Assembly: GCA_002245135.1 (NCBI GenBank)
Contig: NGBS01000292.1
Location: 1 to 64,000 of the forward strand
Direction: 5' to 3'
Length of the DNA: 64,000 nt
Origin: Proteromonas lacertae
Lineage: Eukaryota > Sar > Bigyra > Opalinata > Proteromonadidae
Positions 1 through 11,067 of this stretch are shown piece after piece. Both the position numbers and the translations under genes were made by a program. The notes below the pieces were generated by a model. The model was not told the origin of the DNA and ran no database searches. It saw nothing but the letters and a program-made list of their open reading frames with translations. The first letter of the stretch is position 1. Each line of letters opens with the position of its first letter.

Positions 1-1542
1 CAAATGAAGGAAATAATGATTTTATTGATAATAATGAATTCCCAGTAAGTGAAAATACTGATGATATCTTTAATTCCGTAACTGAAAGTAAAGCTCCTGA
101 AGAAGATAATCCATTTGAAGAGAATGTGGAAGTAGCATCTGAAAAATCCGAAAGTGAGAAAGAAGAAGAGAATCCATTTGTAGAAGAAGTTGAGGTAAAA
201 TCTGATAAAGAAGAAATCGAAAATCCATTTGAAGAAGATGTAAAAGAAGAAAGTGAAAAAAGTGAAAAAGAAGAATCATCTCCAAAAGAAGAAGAAGAAA
301 ATCCATTTGAGAGAATGTAGAAGTTGCTTCTGAGAAAGAAGAATCTCTGAGAAAGAAGAAAGTGTAAAAGAAGAAAGTGAAAAATCGGAAAGTGAAAAAG
401 AAGAATCATCTCCAAAAGAAGAAGAAGAAAATCCATTTGAAGAGAATGTAGAAGTTGCTTCTGAGAAAGAAGAATCTCCCAAAGAAGAAAGTGAGAAAGA
501 AGAAGTGTAAAAGAAGAAAGTGAAAAATCGGAAAGTGAAAAAGAAGAATCATCTCCAAAAAGAAGAAGAAGAAATCCATTTGAAGAGAATGTAGAAGTTG
601 CTTCTGAGAAAGGAAGAAGATAACAATGATTTCTTCAATAATGATGGTTTTGGCGAATCCAAATGAAGGAAATAATGATTTTATTGATAATAATTGAATT
701 CCCAGTAAGTGAAAATACTGATGATATCTTTAATTCCGTAACTGAAAGTAAAGCTCCTGAAGAAGATAATCCATTTGAAGAGAATGTGGAAGTAGCATCT
801 GAAAAATCCGAAAGTGAGAAAGAAGAAGAGAATCCATTTGTAGAAGAAGTTGAGGTAAAATCTGATAAAGAAGAAATCGAAAATCCATTTGAAGAAGATG
901 TAAAAGAAGAAAGTGAAAAATCGGAAAGTGAAAAAGAAGAATCATCTCCAAAAGAAGAAGAAGAAAATCCATTTGAAGAGAATGTAGAAGTTGCTTCTGA
1001 GAAAGAAGAATCTCCCAAAAAGAAAGGAAGAAAGTGAGAAAGAAGAAAGTGTTAAGAAGAAGAAATGGTTGCGAAAAATCCGGCGAAAGTGAAAAATGAA
1101 GAGAATCATCTCCAAAAGAAGAAGAAGAAAAGTCCATTTGGAAGAGAATGTAGAAGTTGGCTTCTTGGAGAAAGAGAAGAATCTCCCCAAAGAAAGGAAA
1201 GTTGAGAAAGAAAGAAAGTGTAAAAGAAGAAAGTGAAAAAATCGGGAAAGTGGAAAAAGGAAGGAATCATCTCCAAAAAGAAGAAAGAAGATAATCCATT
1301 TGAAGAGAATGTGGAAGTAGCATCTGAAAAATCCGAAAGTGAGGAAAGAAGAAAGAAAATCCATTTGTAGAAGAAGTTTGAGGTAAAATCCTGATTAATG
1401 AAGAAATCGAAAATTCTTTAAAGTAACTGTAAATGATGAAAAAGGTAAAAATTTATTTTCTGAAGATGATGTAGAAAATCACTTTGAATCTGTTGCTCCA
1501 AAGTGATGATAAGTTAAATTTAGGTTGTATTAATGAAATTGA
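1..1542 (+). pseudogene. Acidic NPF-repeat coding sequence, frame broken, partial at window edge
   Basis: This stretch encodes Glu/Lys/Ser-rich repeats with a recurring NPFEE or NPFVEE motif, seen in frame at 126-320 and 663-1037. NPF tripeptides are the known ligand of EH domains in endocytic adaptors, so a trafficking role is possible but unproven. The sequence from base 1 recurs from base 660 (offset 659). The two copies differ mainly by single-base insertions or deletions, for example at 35-45 versus 694-705 and near 309 versus 974. From about 1020 to 1400 many extra G or A bases appear in the same motifs. The reading frame probably once ran through into the Lys/Glu-repeat ORF at 1543, because the protein style is continuous. 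The breaks may be assembly error at a contig end or real decay. Confidence 0.45.
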
Positions 1543-3744
1543 CGAACAAATAATCTAGAAAATGATTATGAAACTAATGAAAATTCTGTTGAAGATAAAA
1601 CTCCGTTTCCAAAGAGGAAGTATTTGTTCCATAAAGAGTCTCCATTTGTTCCATCTAATTTACCAGTTCCAATTCTTAGTGCAAATACAAGTACTGATAG
1701 CACCGATATTAGTATTATAGGACTGATGGAAAAAGAAGAATTAAATGATAAAAGAGATTCAATAATTATGGAAGGTAATGCTAATGATGAAAATGTAAAT
1801 GAAGATTTTGCATCAGTAGAAGAAACAAAAGAAATTGTGAAAGAAGAAAAATCAAAATCAAAAAAGAAAGGTGTAAGCTTAAAGAAGAAGCCAAGTGCAA
1901 CTCCAAAAAAGAAAGCAGAAATGTCAAAGAAGAAAACTGAAACACCTAAAAAGAAAGGTAAAAAATCTAAAGCTGCCAAATCAGATGAACCTAAAATAAT
2001 AACTAAACCAGAAGAAGAAGAAGAAGAAGAAACAGTAGAAAAACCATTACCAGAAGAACAAACAGAAATTACACAAGAACAAACAGAAATTACACAAGAA
2101 CAAACAGCAGAAGCTGAAGCTGAAGAAGTAAAAGAAGAAAAATCAAAATCAAAAAAGAAAGGTGTAAGCTTAAAGAAGAAGCCAAGTGCAACTCCGAAAA
2201 AGAAAGCAGAAATGTCAAAGAAGAAAACTGAAACACCTAAAAAGAAAGGTAAAAAATCTAAAGCTGCCAAATCAGATGAACCTAAAATAATAACTAAACC
2301 AGAAGAAGAAGAAGAAGAAGAAGAAACAGTAGAAAAACCATTACCAGAAGAACAAACAGAAATTACACAAGAACAAACAGAAATTACACAAGAACAAACA
2401 GCAGAAGCTGAAGCTGAAGAAGTAAAAGAAGAAAAATCAAAATCAAAAAAGAAAGGTGTAAGCTTAAAGAAGAAGCCAAGTGCAACTCCAAAAAAGAAAG
2501 CAGAAATGTCAAAGAAGAAAACTGAAACACCTAAAAAGAAAGGTAAAAAATCTAAAGCTGCCAAATCAGATGAACCTAAAATAATAACTAAACCAGAAGA
2601 AGAAGAAGAAGAAGAAACAGTAGAAAAACCATTACCAGAAGAACAAACAGAAATTACACAAGAACAAACAGAAATTACACAAGAACAAACAGCAGAAGCT
2701 GAAGCTGAAGAAGTAAAAGAAGTAAAAGAAGAAAAATCAAAATCAAAAAAGAAAGGTGTAAGCTTAAAGAAGAAGCCAAGTGCAACTCCGAAAAAGAAAG
2801 CAGAAATGTCAAAGAAGAAAACTGAAACACCTAAAAAGAAAGGTAAAAAATCTAAAGCTGCCAAATCAGATGAACCTAAAATAATAACTAAACTAGAAGA
2901 AGAAGAAGAAGAAGAAACAGTAGAAAAACCATTACCAGAAGAACAAACAGAAATTACACAAGAACAAACAGAAATTACACAAGAACAAACAGCAGAAGCT
3001 GAAGCTGAAGCTGAAGAAGTAAAAGAAGTAAAAGAAGAAAAATCAAAATCAAAAAAGAAAGGTGTAAGCTTAAAGAAGAAGCCAAGTGCAACTCCAAAAA
3101 AGAAAGCAGAAATGTCAAAGAAGAAAACTGAAACACCTAAAAAGAAAGGTAAAAAATCTAAAGCTGCCAAATCAGATGAACCTAAAATAATAACTAAACC
3201 AGAAGAAGAAGAAGAAGAAGAAACAGTAGAAAAACCATTACCAGAAGAACAAACAGAAATTACACAAGAACAAACAGAAATTACACAAGAACAAACAGCA
3301 GAAGCTGAAGCTGAAGCTGAAGAAGTAAAAGAAGTAAAAGAAGAAAAATCAAAATCAAAAAAGAAAGGTGTAAGCTTAAAGAAGAAGCCAAGTGCAACTC
3401 CAAAAAAGAAAGCAGAAATGTCAAAGAAGAAAACTGAAACACCTAAAAAGAAAGGTAAAAAATCTAAAGCTGCCAAATCAGATGAACCTAAAATAATAAC
3501 TAAACTAGAAGAAGAAGAAGAAGAAACAGAAGAACAAACAGAAATTACACAAGAACAAACAGAAATTACACAAGAACAAACAGCAGAAGCTGAAGCTGAA
3601 GAAGTAAAAGAAGTAAAAGAAGAAAAATCAAAATCAAAAAAGAAAGGTGTAAGCTTAAAGAAGAAGCCAAGTGCAACTCCAAAAAAGAAAGCAGAAATGT
3701 CAAAGAAGAAAACTGAAACTCCTAAAAAGAAAGGTAAAAAGTAA
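1543..3744 (+). CDS. Lys/Glu-rich tandem-repeat protein (5' end unresolved)
   Basis: The frame is open from just after a TGA at 1540-1542 to a TAA at 3742-3744; the first in-frame ATG is at 1726. After about 100 residues of ordinary acidic sequence the protein becomes seven blocks of a basic module (KKGVSLKKKPSATPKKK, then a KKKTETPKKKGKK stretch) separated by acidic spacers (EEEEEE, TEITQEQ repeats). No globular domain is visible. Such alternating basic and acidic low-complexity proteins are often nuclear or nucleolar, but this is only an analogy. The upstream NPF-repeat region is probably part of the same gene, with the frame lost by one base near 1545. The long opposite-strand ORF here is a shadow. 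Confidence 0.6.
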   Translation, partial: RTNNLENDYETNENSVEDKTPFPKRKYLFHKESPFVPSNLPVPILSANTSTDSTDISIIGLMEKEELNDKRDSIIMEGNANDENVNEDFASVEETKEIVKEEKSKSKKKGVSLKKKPSATPKKKAEMSKKKTETPKKKGKKSKAAKSDEPKIITKPEEEEEEETVEKPLPEEQTEITQEQTEITQEQTAEAEAEEVKEEKSKSKKKGVSLKKKPSATPKKKAEMSKKKTETPKKKGKKSKAAKSDEPKIITKPEEEEEEEETVEKPLPEEQTEITQEQTEITQEQTAEAEAEEVKEEKSKSKKKGVSLKKKPSATPKKKAEMSKKKTETPKKKGKKSKAAKSDEPKIITKPEEEEEEETVEKPLPEEQTEITQEQTEITQEQTAEAEAEEVKEVKEEKSKSKKKGVSLKKKPSATPKKKAEMSKKKTETPKKKGKKSKAAKSDEPKIITKLEEEEEEETVEKPLPEEQTEITQEQTEITQEQTAEAEAEAEEVKEVKEEKSKSKKKGVSLKKKPSATPKKKAEMSKKKTETPKKKGKKSKAAKSDEPKIITKPEEEEEEETVEKPLPEEQTEITQEQTEITQEQTAEAEAEAEEVKEVKEEKSKSKKKGVSLKKKPSATPKKKAEMSKKKTETPKKKGKKSKAAKSDEPKIITKLEEEEEETEEQTEITQEQTEITQEQTAEAEAEEVKEVKEEKSKSKKKGVSLKKKPSATPKKKAEMSKKKTETPKKKGKK
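1840..3741 (+). repeat. Seven-copy in-frame coding minisatellite, unit 279-306 bp
   Basis: The landmark GTGTAAGCTTAAAG occurs at 1871, 2162, 2456, 2756, 3062, 3368 and 3647, giving spacings of 291, 294, 300, 306, 306 and 279 bp, all multiples of three. Copies are nearly identical at the DNA level. Length differences lie in short GAA, GCTGAA and GTAAAAGAA runs, as expected from slippage or unequal exchange. Confidence 0.95.
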
Positions 3745-3965
3745 GGATATTTGTTTTTATATGTTATTATATGTTTATATTATTGATTTGGTTAGTTTTC
3801 TATAGCATAATAGTAAAATATTATTTTTTGCTTTTCTGTCACATAAGTATTCTGCATGACATTTTTAAATTTAATTGGGGTTGTTCGTTATTCCAAAAAT
3901 TATTTCAAAACTCTAATTCTTGTCGTTATTCACATATTATTATCAGTAAATAGAATTAAACAATA

Positions 3966-5438
3966 ATGGATAATAGAAAGCCATCAACTATATATATGAA
4001 GACTTTGATGGAGAAAAGAAAACGAACAATAAAGACTCATAACTTATTTCAGAGTTCTACCACACTGACCACGAATTATTCTGATTCATTAACCCCATTA
4101 TCAAAAATGGCAAGCGATATAACTAATGTTAACAAATCAAATCGTGGAGTTACTGTATTTGATTCAAATGCAAATTTATTTAATAAAGATGCTAGTTCAT
4201 TATCTATTCTACCGATCTCTTCTGGTTTAAGTGGTAATCATCTTGAAGATTCATCACCATTGAGTAATACAATAGATTTATCCTTTCAAAATCTTCCTAA
4301 TTGCGTTCCAGACGTTGATCAAGACAAAATGAAAAATGAAGATGTCATTTTTAAAAGATCAAGTCTACCTGTTGTTTCATTGAATCTCAAAAGTCCTTTA
4401 AGTAAAATGGAACCATTACCAATAGGTATAAAACCTCCACTTCCAAGAAAATCAATGATTTCGAGTTTAATGTCAGATAGTAATAATATTATACGTCGAA
4501 TAAGTGTAGCACCTCCATCCTATCAAGATTTAGTAAGAAAAACGTCACTAGTGAAAAATTCGTTAATTGCATATTCAGTAGCAGATAATAGTGGAGAAAA
4601 TTCTGCTACAACAAAAGTATATTTACATTTTTTAATATTTTTTTATAAATAAATAGAAAATTTCCTATGCTCAAAAGATATCTAGTGCTACTCAAATACA
4701 ATCTTTAGTGAGAAGATATTTATTATTACAGAAATATGTGAAATATGAAAAGAAAAGAACTGAACAAAGATATTTAATAATGAAACAAAGCTTGATGGAT
4801 AGTGAAAATTTTCTAATTTTATATCAAAATAATGATAAAAATCATAATTTAGTTCAATACTATATGCAAATAGCGAGTAAAGAACTAGACAGTATAATAA
4901 ACCAAATAAAAAATAGAAAAATATCTGATGTTCAACGATCAGATTTGTTGATATTTATTTACAATCTTTGTGATAATACAAAATACGGATCTATCACAAG
5001 ATCTCAATTTAGGCAGTTAGTTTTATATATTTTTAGGTTTTCTGTAGCAAAATCTACCCTTAATAAAGATTTAAATGAAATAGATCCACAATATAGAAAC
5101 TCTATACCTTTAACAGATTATATTTCGTATATGAATAAATGTATAGATATATATTTATTGTATCTTTTATTATAGATGTGAAATCAAGATCTGTATTAGG
5201 TTTTGTTCAACAGAAAACAAGTTGTTATAATGTAAAGAAAAGTCTTTTGTATAAAGAGATTGTTAAAGAAATTTTGAAAATGAAATGTAAAAAGTTATTT
5301 TCAAAAATCAATTTAGATGTGTTTGACAAGAAAAACCCTCCTTTATTCGTATGTAGTGAATGTAAAAAACATTTTGTATATCCTCATGATTTAATAAAAC
5401 ATGTTGTTATATGTAAAAAGAAAACTCAAATAATTTAA
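3966..5438 (+). CDS. IQ-motif and C2HC zinc-finger protein, paralogue A
   Basis: Three exons (3966-4616, 4657-5140, 5176-5438) with introns of 40 and 35 nt give an exact 465-residue frame. The N-terminal 200 residues are Ser-rich and probably disordered. An IQ-like calmodulin-binding motif (IQSLVRRYLLLQKY) follows at the start of exon 2, then a region resembling a degenerate EF-hand pair, and a C-terminal C-x2-C-x12-H-x4-C finger (CSECKKHFVYPHDLIKH). The C-terminal half aligns along its length with the convergent gene at 5711-6995, so the two are a local duplication. Function is unknown; calmodulin binding is inferred from the IQ motif only. Confidence 0.8.
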
Positions 5439-5710
5439 ATTATTTATTTTAATCGTTAGTATATAGTTTTTCTTTTGTATTTAATTCAAAACAAAACAAA
5501 CTCTTATTACAAAAAAAACTTATATAAAAAAAGAACACAAACATTAAACCAATTTGATTAAAAAAAAGAGATTGGAAAAAAAAAATACATTAACACTTCT
5601 AATATCAGAAAAACATAAGTAGAGGAGGAATAACAAAATAGGAAAAAGTATACATTATAAAACTAAAAAAAGTATCATTATTCTACAATAATACTTTCTT
5701 TTTCTTTTAT

Positions 5711-6995
5711 TTAGTTTTTAAACGTACATTTGTGACGAACGAATCTTAAAGGAGTTTCAAATACTTTATTACAACGTTTACACTTACATAATGGAGGATT
5801 TCTTTTATCATATTCAGTTAAATTAACATGCAAAAACAGTTCAGCTATACTTCACTTTTAAATATTCAGTAACACATCTTTGATAAGCAAAACTATAAAT
5901 TCTACTTTTACTTCTTCTTTTCTGAGCGAATTTTCCTAACCAAATAACACTATTATTCTGATAATAAGATATAAACCATTGACAGAATGAGTTAAAATTA
6001 ATTGTGTTTTTATAAGATCTATCCAATGATTCTAGAACTTTCGTTATTTCATCTTCTGTAACGGGCAAATTTATTATATTAAAAACCAAATTCCTAAAAT
6101 CTGATCTTGTTAGTATACCAATATGTTCAGGAATTAGTAATTTACATAATAATGATAATAAATAATGAATTCTTTCAATACTTGTTCCTCTTACTTTCAA
6201 CTCATTGCACATTAAATCAAACTTCTTACAAGCTATTTCGTAATGTTTTTTACCTGTTTTATGATGGTTTATATGATTAATAGAATCTTGTACTTCTGAT
6301 AGTGTTTGTCGCATTGTTAAATATCTTCCATCTATTCTTTTTTTCTCATATATTTCGTAGTTATGAATGACCAACCATCTTCGAATAACGGCTTGGATTT
6401 TGGTTGCACTGATATTTCTGTCACTTAAATACCCACCACTACTTTTCCTTGATAAGGAGCCTTGTGATGTTCGTGAGGTTTTTCTCTGACTTATAGCATA
6501 TCCTAAAATTGAAGATTTGACTTTGGCATTTGATTTTCTCAATTCATTGTATGTATATGATTTTTTACTTTCTTTTATACTATTCGATATAGGCTTAATA
6601 GATTGTTTTTTAATGCTGAATCTGCCTGTTCCAGAATTTCCGCCTGAAGAATCACTTGATTTTAAAACCACATTAATATCACCTGTTGTTCTATTTAAAG
6701 AATTGGCAATATTATCTTTATAAATTACATTAATAGTCTTATGCCTTTGCCGACGAATTGCGTCTGATGTGGGATAATACCCGATAGTACCAGGTAATTC
6801 GAAAGTATCAATTGAAGGTGTTGTTGATTTACTAGGTATTGTACCATCTGTAGAGTTTGTTCTTCCCCTATTAAACATAGGTTTCCCATTTACAACAACT
6901 GGATTTAAAGTTGGAATGTGTCTAACCGATATTTGTAATGTGACATCCGATTTTCTTCTATAAGGCCTAATTGGTGGTGGTGATTGAAATTGCAT
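5711..6995 (-). CDS. IQ-motif and zinc-finger protein, paralogue B, with one frame break
   Basis: The main ORF runs 6995-5841 without introns. It has a Ser/Arg-rich N-terminus, an IQ motif (ATKIQAVIRRWLVIH) and a region aligning with paralogue A. Homology continues past the TGA at 5841 in the +1 frame to a TAA at 5711-5713: the segment reads ELFLHVNL then YDKRNPPL and ends in a C-x2-C-x12-H finger matching the end of paralogue A. Residues align one-to-one across the break (EYLKVKYS to EILKMKCK), so one extra base near 5845 is the simplest explanation. It could be a sequencing error or a real truncation that removes the finger. A 31-nt GTG-TAG intron would also restore frame but would delete conserved residues. 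Confidence 0.7.
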
Positions 6996-7098
6996 CTATT
7001 GAGCCGTATTTACTTCAAAAAAGCATATAATAGATGAACAAAAACAAATTACTAACTGATTTTTGAAATGACGATAAACATATGTTAGATGTACATTA

Positions 7099-7404
7099 AT
7101 GAATTTTCATTATTCTTGGTATATGTAGGCATTTATTATACCTTAGTGATATAAAAGTGAAACTACAGACAAATGAAGATGCAGAAATGATCAAGAAAAC
7201 CTTTGAAGTCGATGCTTTACTTCATCCAGAAACAGAAAAGAGAGTAATAGAAGTTATAAATAATCTACTGATATTGTATTATTTAAAGTAGTAATATTGA
7301 ATAGTCATTTTGAAGCAACTGAAGCTAAAATTTTGAGAATTCTATCTGGTAGTGCTATGGATTATTTAAGAGTAGCTGTATTAACATTAGGAGAATTTAA
7401 ATAA
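7099..7404 (+). CDS. Pcc1/LAGE3-like subunit of the KEOPS/EKC tRNA-modifying complex
   Basis: Pcc1/LAGE3 is the small dimerising subunit of KEOPS, which makes N6-threonylcarbamoyladenosine at A37 of ANN-decoding tRNAs. The C-terminal half is characteristic: FHFEATEAKILRI followed by a helix ending YLRVAVLTLGEF, like the family pattern of an 'f-A-dar-LR' strand then a final helix. A 29-nt intron (7276-7304) is needed and restores frame exactly. The N-terminus is less certain. The model starts at ATG 7099 and needs a 10-nt GTA-AG gap at 7119-7128, giving 88 residues, a normal length for the family. Another 5' exon upstream is possible. It lies between the divergent IQ gene and the convergent kinesin gene. 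Confidence 0.6.
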
Positions 7405-7503
7405 TTTATTTATTTTTGTTTTGTTTAATTAATCACGACAATACCCTAATAAACATAATTTAAACAACAATAAAATGTATCTGACGATAATAGATAATTA
7501 TAT

Positions 7504-10009
7504 TTATTCATTACACTTTTGACATATAGGGAATTCAACAGAAATAGGATAATCTCTTTCTCTAGGTGTTTCAGCAGTAGAAACAGTTCTGGCATAATTA
7601 TTAATATAATTTTTCATCAATAATTCCATACCAGCAATACGTGAGAATAAATCATTATGATAAATAGTAATTTGTGCATTCAAATCATCATAAGCCTGTA
7701 CAACACCCCATGATTGTATATCCTTCGTTAATTGAGTCAAAACAGATGTAATACTACCTTCTTTCTCAGTTTCTTTAATAATGCTATTTTTATCATTTTC
7801 AGTTTTCTCTTTCAAAGTTGCCATAGAATCACCATAAGCAGCATAAGCATCAGTATGATCTTTCTCAGTAACTTGAACATCATTGTAAATATCTTTAGAT
7901 TGTTCTACTACAATTGTATTGAACTTATCTTCAGTTTGACTCATTAAACTAGTTCTTTCTTTACCTCCTTCTTGTATATTACTAACTCTGGCTTTCTCCT
8001 TTTGTGAATATAATGTATTAAGATCTGTAAGAGCACTATATCTAGCTAAATGATTAGATGTCATTTTCTCCATTTGTTGTACAATCATCTCAGTGAATAC
8101 TGCATAATCATTGGATATATCACTTTGATAAGCAGTTATATTTTGATGAAAGGCTTGTAATTCATCTTCAATATCACTAGTCATTTCTTTACAATGTTCA
8201 TTGACATATTTCTCAAATTCGGTTATTTCAGTCTTTTTCTGTTCATGATAAGCCACTAATGATAATCGATTCTTATCTATCTTATCACATACAGCTTTAT
8301 ACCACAAAGTAAGTTTAGCTTTAGATACTTCTACTTGATGATCTAATTCTTTCAACTGTACCATTACAGTCTCATTACACATTGATTTAAACTTTGCGTA
8401 TAATGTTGAATATAATACTTGGAAGTTATTATGTACTTCATCCAATTCTCCAGTTTGTTTTTCCACGAAGGATGTAATATCATCTAATAATCTTTGACAA
8501 TCACCATCTCTTTTCTCTTGAAATTCCTCTACTGTTTTATGCATTTCTGATAGACTACCTTTAATATTCATTATTATATTATCATTAAGATCTTGGTTGA
8601 ATGATTCTACATCACATATACGCTGTACTTTGGAATGATATCCTTTTACATCTTTGACTGCTTCTTCTACTGTTCTAATTAATTGTTTTGCTTTGATAAC
8701 ATTTCTATCTTCATTCTCTTGATGAATACCTAAATGATCAATACAATCATCTAACTTTATATCCGTTTCAACTACTTGTTTTTGTAATTCTGAGATATGT
8801 TTATTTGTCTTTTTTAAATCTTTTTCTGCTTGGGTTAATAGCTTTGTTTTATCTTCTAAAGTTTTCTTCATTGTTGCATAATCATTTTCAGCTATATAGA
8901 TCTGTGCTTGAGCTATCTTTTTAAACTGATCTTCTAATTCATTCACTCTTCTACTATAATCTTGTAATATTGTCGCTTTTAATACTTTCTTATTTTGTTC
9001 AGGTCTATTCCTCATACTCTTTATTCTATGCAATACGTCGAGTGTATTTAACATATCTTCATAGAGACTCTGACTACCACATAAATTACCAATGAAACAT
9101 GTATATCCTCTACCGTTGAAGCTATCCACTAATAACCTTGTCATTTGTGAATCATTAAATGGTAATTGAGGAGTTCTATCAATAATACCTCGAATTAATC
9201 GATGTAAAGCGTATAATGATTGATTTAATACTTTAGTATCCACTTTATCACCTGGTGGGATTGGGTTTTGACCGACACACTCAGATCCTGCTACTTCAAC
9301 GAAGGTCATTTTTCCAATCTTCATATATTCTTCACCTTTTGGTGATATTTCTCTCATATAGATAATCATGGTGAATATAGCGTGTGAATAGACTTTACGG
9401 ATATTGTCTTCACTTGAACGACGTTTGAATGCTGTTGTTAATGCGGATTGTACATCTTCTTCCTTTGTTGAAGTGATTTCACTCAATCCTTTCACTACTA
9501 CACCTCTGATAGGATCATCTACCACTTGTAACTCTTGATTGTTCTGGAAAAATAAATCGGAAATTACTTCATTGTATAATTCACAATAGGAAGCTGTAAT
9601 AATGTATTCATTATCAGTTTTACCTAATGTTTTATAAATTGAATGAACTGCCTGAGCGATAATTCCTTGTTCAGATCCACTTCCAATCATTGTGGTAGTT
9701 TTACCACAGGTAGATGGTCCATACACAAATATAGTGGCACTGTTGCCATCTAGTACTGGATCCACATACTTTTTAACTGTTTTTGTGTATATATCGGTGG
9801 TTGTAGCCTTTTCTGAGAATATACGGTCATATTTATAAATTTTAGGAGCTATAGCAGGGTTAGCAGTGTTATTGATAGTAATAGAATTCTCGCTAGAACT
9901 GAATTTAACTTCAATATCAGTTGTTTTGTCTTTTTCTTCTTGATTCAACTCCCTATCAAATATATAAATAGTCATACCTTGGTCTAATAACTACTTGCAT
10001 GCTAGACAT
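7504..10009 (-). CDS. Kinesin-5 (BimC/Eg5-type) mitotic motor
   Basis: Exon 1 (9978-10009) starts MSSMQVVIRPR and joins exon 2 (7504-9952) across a 25-nt intron at 9953-9977, giving 826 residues and the expected kinesin start (VVIRPRELNQEEK). The apparent start at 9975 lies inside the intron. The motor has a P-loop (GPSTCGKTTTM, about residue 90) and switch II (VAGSE). The stretch after the motor (HRIKSMRNRPEQNKK, then RTVEEAVKDVKGYHSK) follows the Eg5/BimC pattern, and a BimC-box-like TP-R-R-Y motif sits near the C-terminus. Kinesin-5 tetramers slide antiparallel spindle microtubules. Switch I is degenerate: the usual NxxSSRSH is replaced by NIRKVYSH, losing the SSR. Motor output may therefore be altered. 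Confidence 0.9.
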
Positions 10010-10164
10010 CTTTTGATCCAAACAAAATCAAAAAATATAAAAAGTGTAAGTATAGTGATAAAGATGTATCTTCTTTTTCAAATCAAGGAATTGTAAAGTT
10101 ATTTTTGAAATTTTTAAATTCTCAAATAAACACATTTAAATACTCATTAAAGATATAAATACTA

Positions 10165-10945
10165 TTATACACTATTTCTTCTATCCATTATTTTGAATAT
10201 ATTACGACTTTTCTTTTTCTTTTTACCTGATTCATCTTTAGCTTTCTGCAATTTAGCTACTAGTACATGTGTTGTATCTTCATATGAATCACATTCATCC
10301 TGTAACGTCTCTGACACCTTTATAAAATGAAGCAGTTGTTCATTTGCATCTAAATAAATAATATCATATAATACGTTTGATTAACGCCTCTAAATCCTCT
10401 TTAGCGTTTTTAAGATCCTCTATTGAAAAGGCCTCTGTTATTACTTTGAAATCATTTGCACTTGCTGAGTAAGTATCTTCTTTAAAATGTGTTTTGATTG
10501 GTGTATATTCACATTCTGGAATGCTTTCTGGTTCTATGTGAGGTATTTCTGGCATTACAAAATCGTCTAGTTTTATTATAGTGGATGGAGGTGGTTGTGG
10601 AATTGGATCTTTTTTGACAGGTTCTTTTATTGGAACCGGAGGAGGTTGCTTGGACTGTCTGTATGGATTTGAGAATAAACCATATTTACCTCTACTTTTA
10701 GGTTTCTCTTGCTCTTTCTTTGTATTATCTGCATTTTCTTCAGTCTTGAGGTAAAATTTTGATGCATTAGAATTAGTTGGAGGAGGAGTAACAGGAGCAT
10801 CTAATGATCCATATGTATCATCGTCTAGAGAACCATATGTGTCTCCAAGTGAACTTGTGATGCCTTTCCTTGATGAGCTGCTGAATGGTTTATCTTTTAA
10901 ATTTAAATGTGGATCAATACCTTCAGGAAGAGTAAAACGGCGCAT
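10165..10945 (-). CDS. Protein of unknown function, Pro-rich with C-terminal helix
   Basis: Two exons (10945-10375 and 10349-10165) flank a 25-nt intron at 10350-10374, giving 251 residues. The N-terminal 60 residues hold a doubled DDTYGSLD motif. The middle is Pro-rich (KQPPPVPIKEP, PIPQPPPST), of the type bound by SH3 or WW domains. The last 100 residues are predicted helical, ending in a basic patch (GKKKKKSR). I recognise no family. The start lies 122 bp from that of RFC1, in divergent orientation. Confidence 0.8.
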
Positions 10946-11067
10946 AAAATGAAGAAAGAAAGAAAATATATGTCAAGTCAAATCATTATTTAGGTTATCG
11001 GTGTTTGAGCGGGTTAGTGGAAAAAACCGCCAATACATTTGAATTAAATTGTCATTATCTCAATAAA

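Noticed and set aside
1566-3476. A 636-residue ORF on the minus strand opposite the Lys/Glu repeats
   Set aside because: It is the mirror of a purine-rich repeat; the product is a Phe/Ser repeat with no biological features, while the plus strand has ordinary unique sequence before the repeats.
7276-7304. Frameshift in the Pcc1/LAGE3 gene
   Set aside because: A 29-nt GT-AG intron restores frame and gives the family pattern, so no sequence error is needed.
9970-9975. Kinesin start at 9975 and RSP3 start at 56201
   Set aside because: Both ATGs lie inside 25-32-nt introns; the spliced models restore the conserved N-termini.
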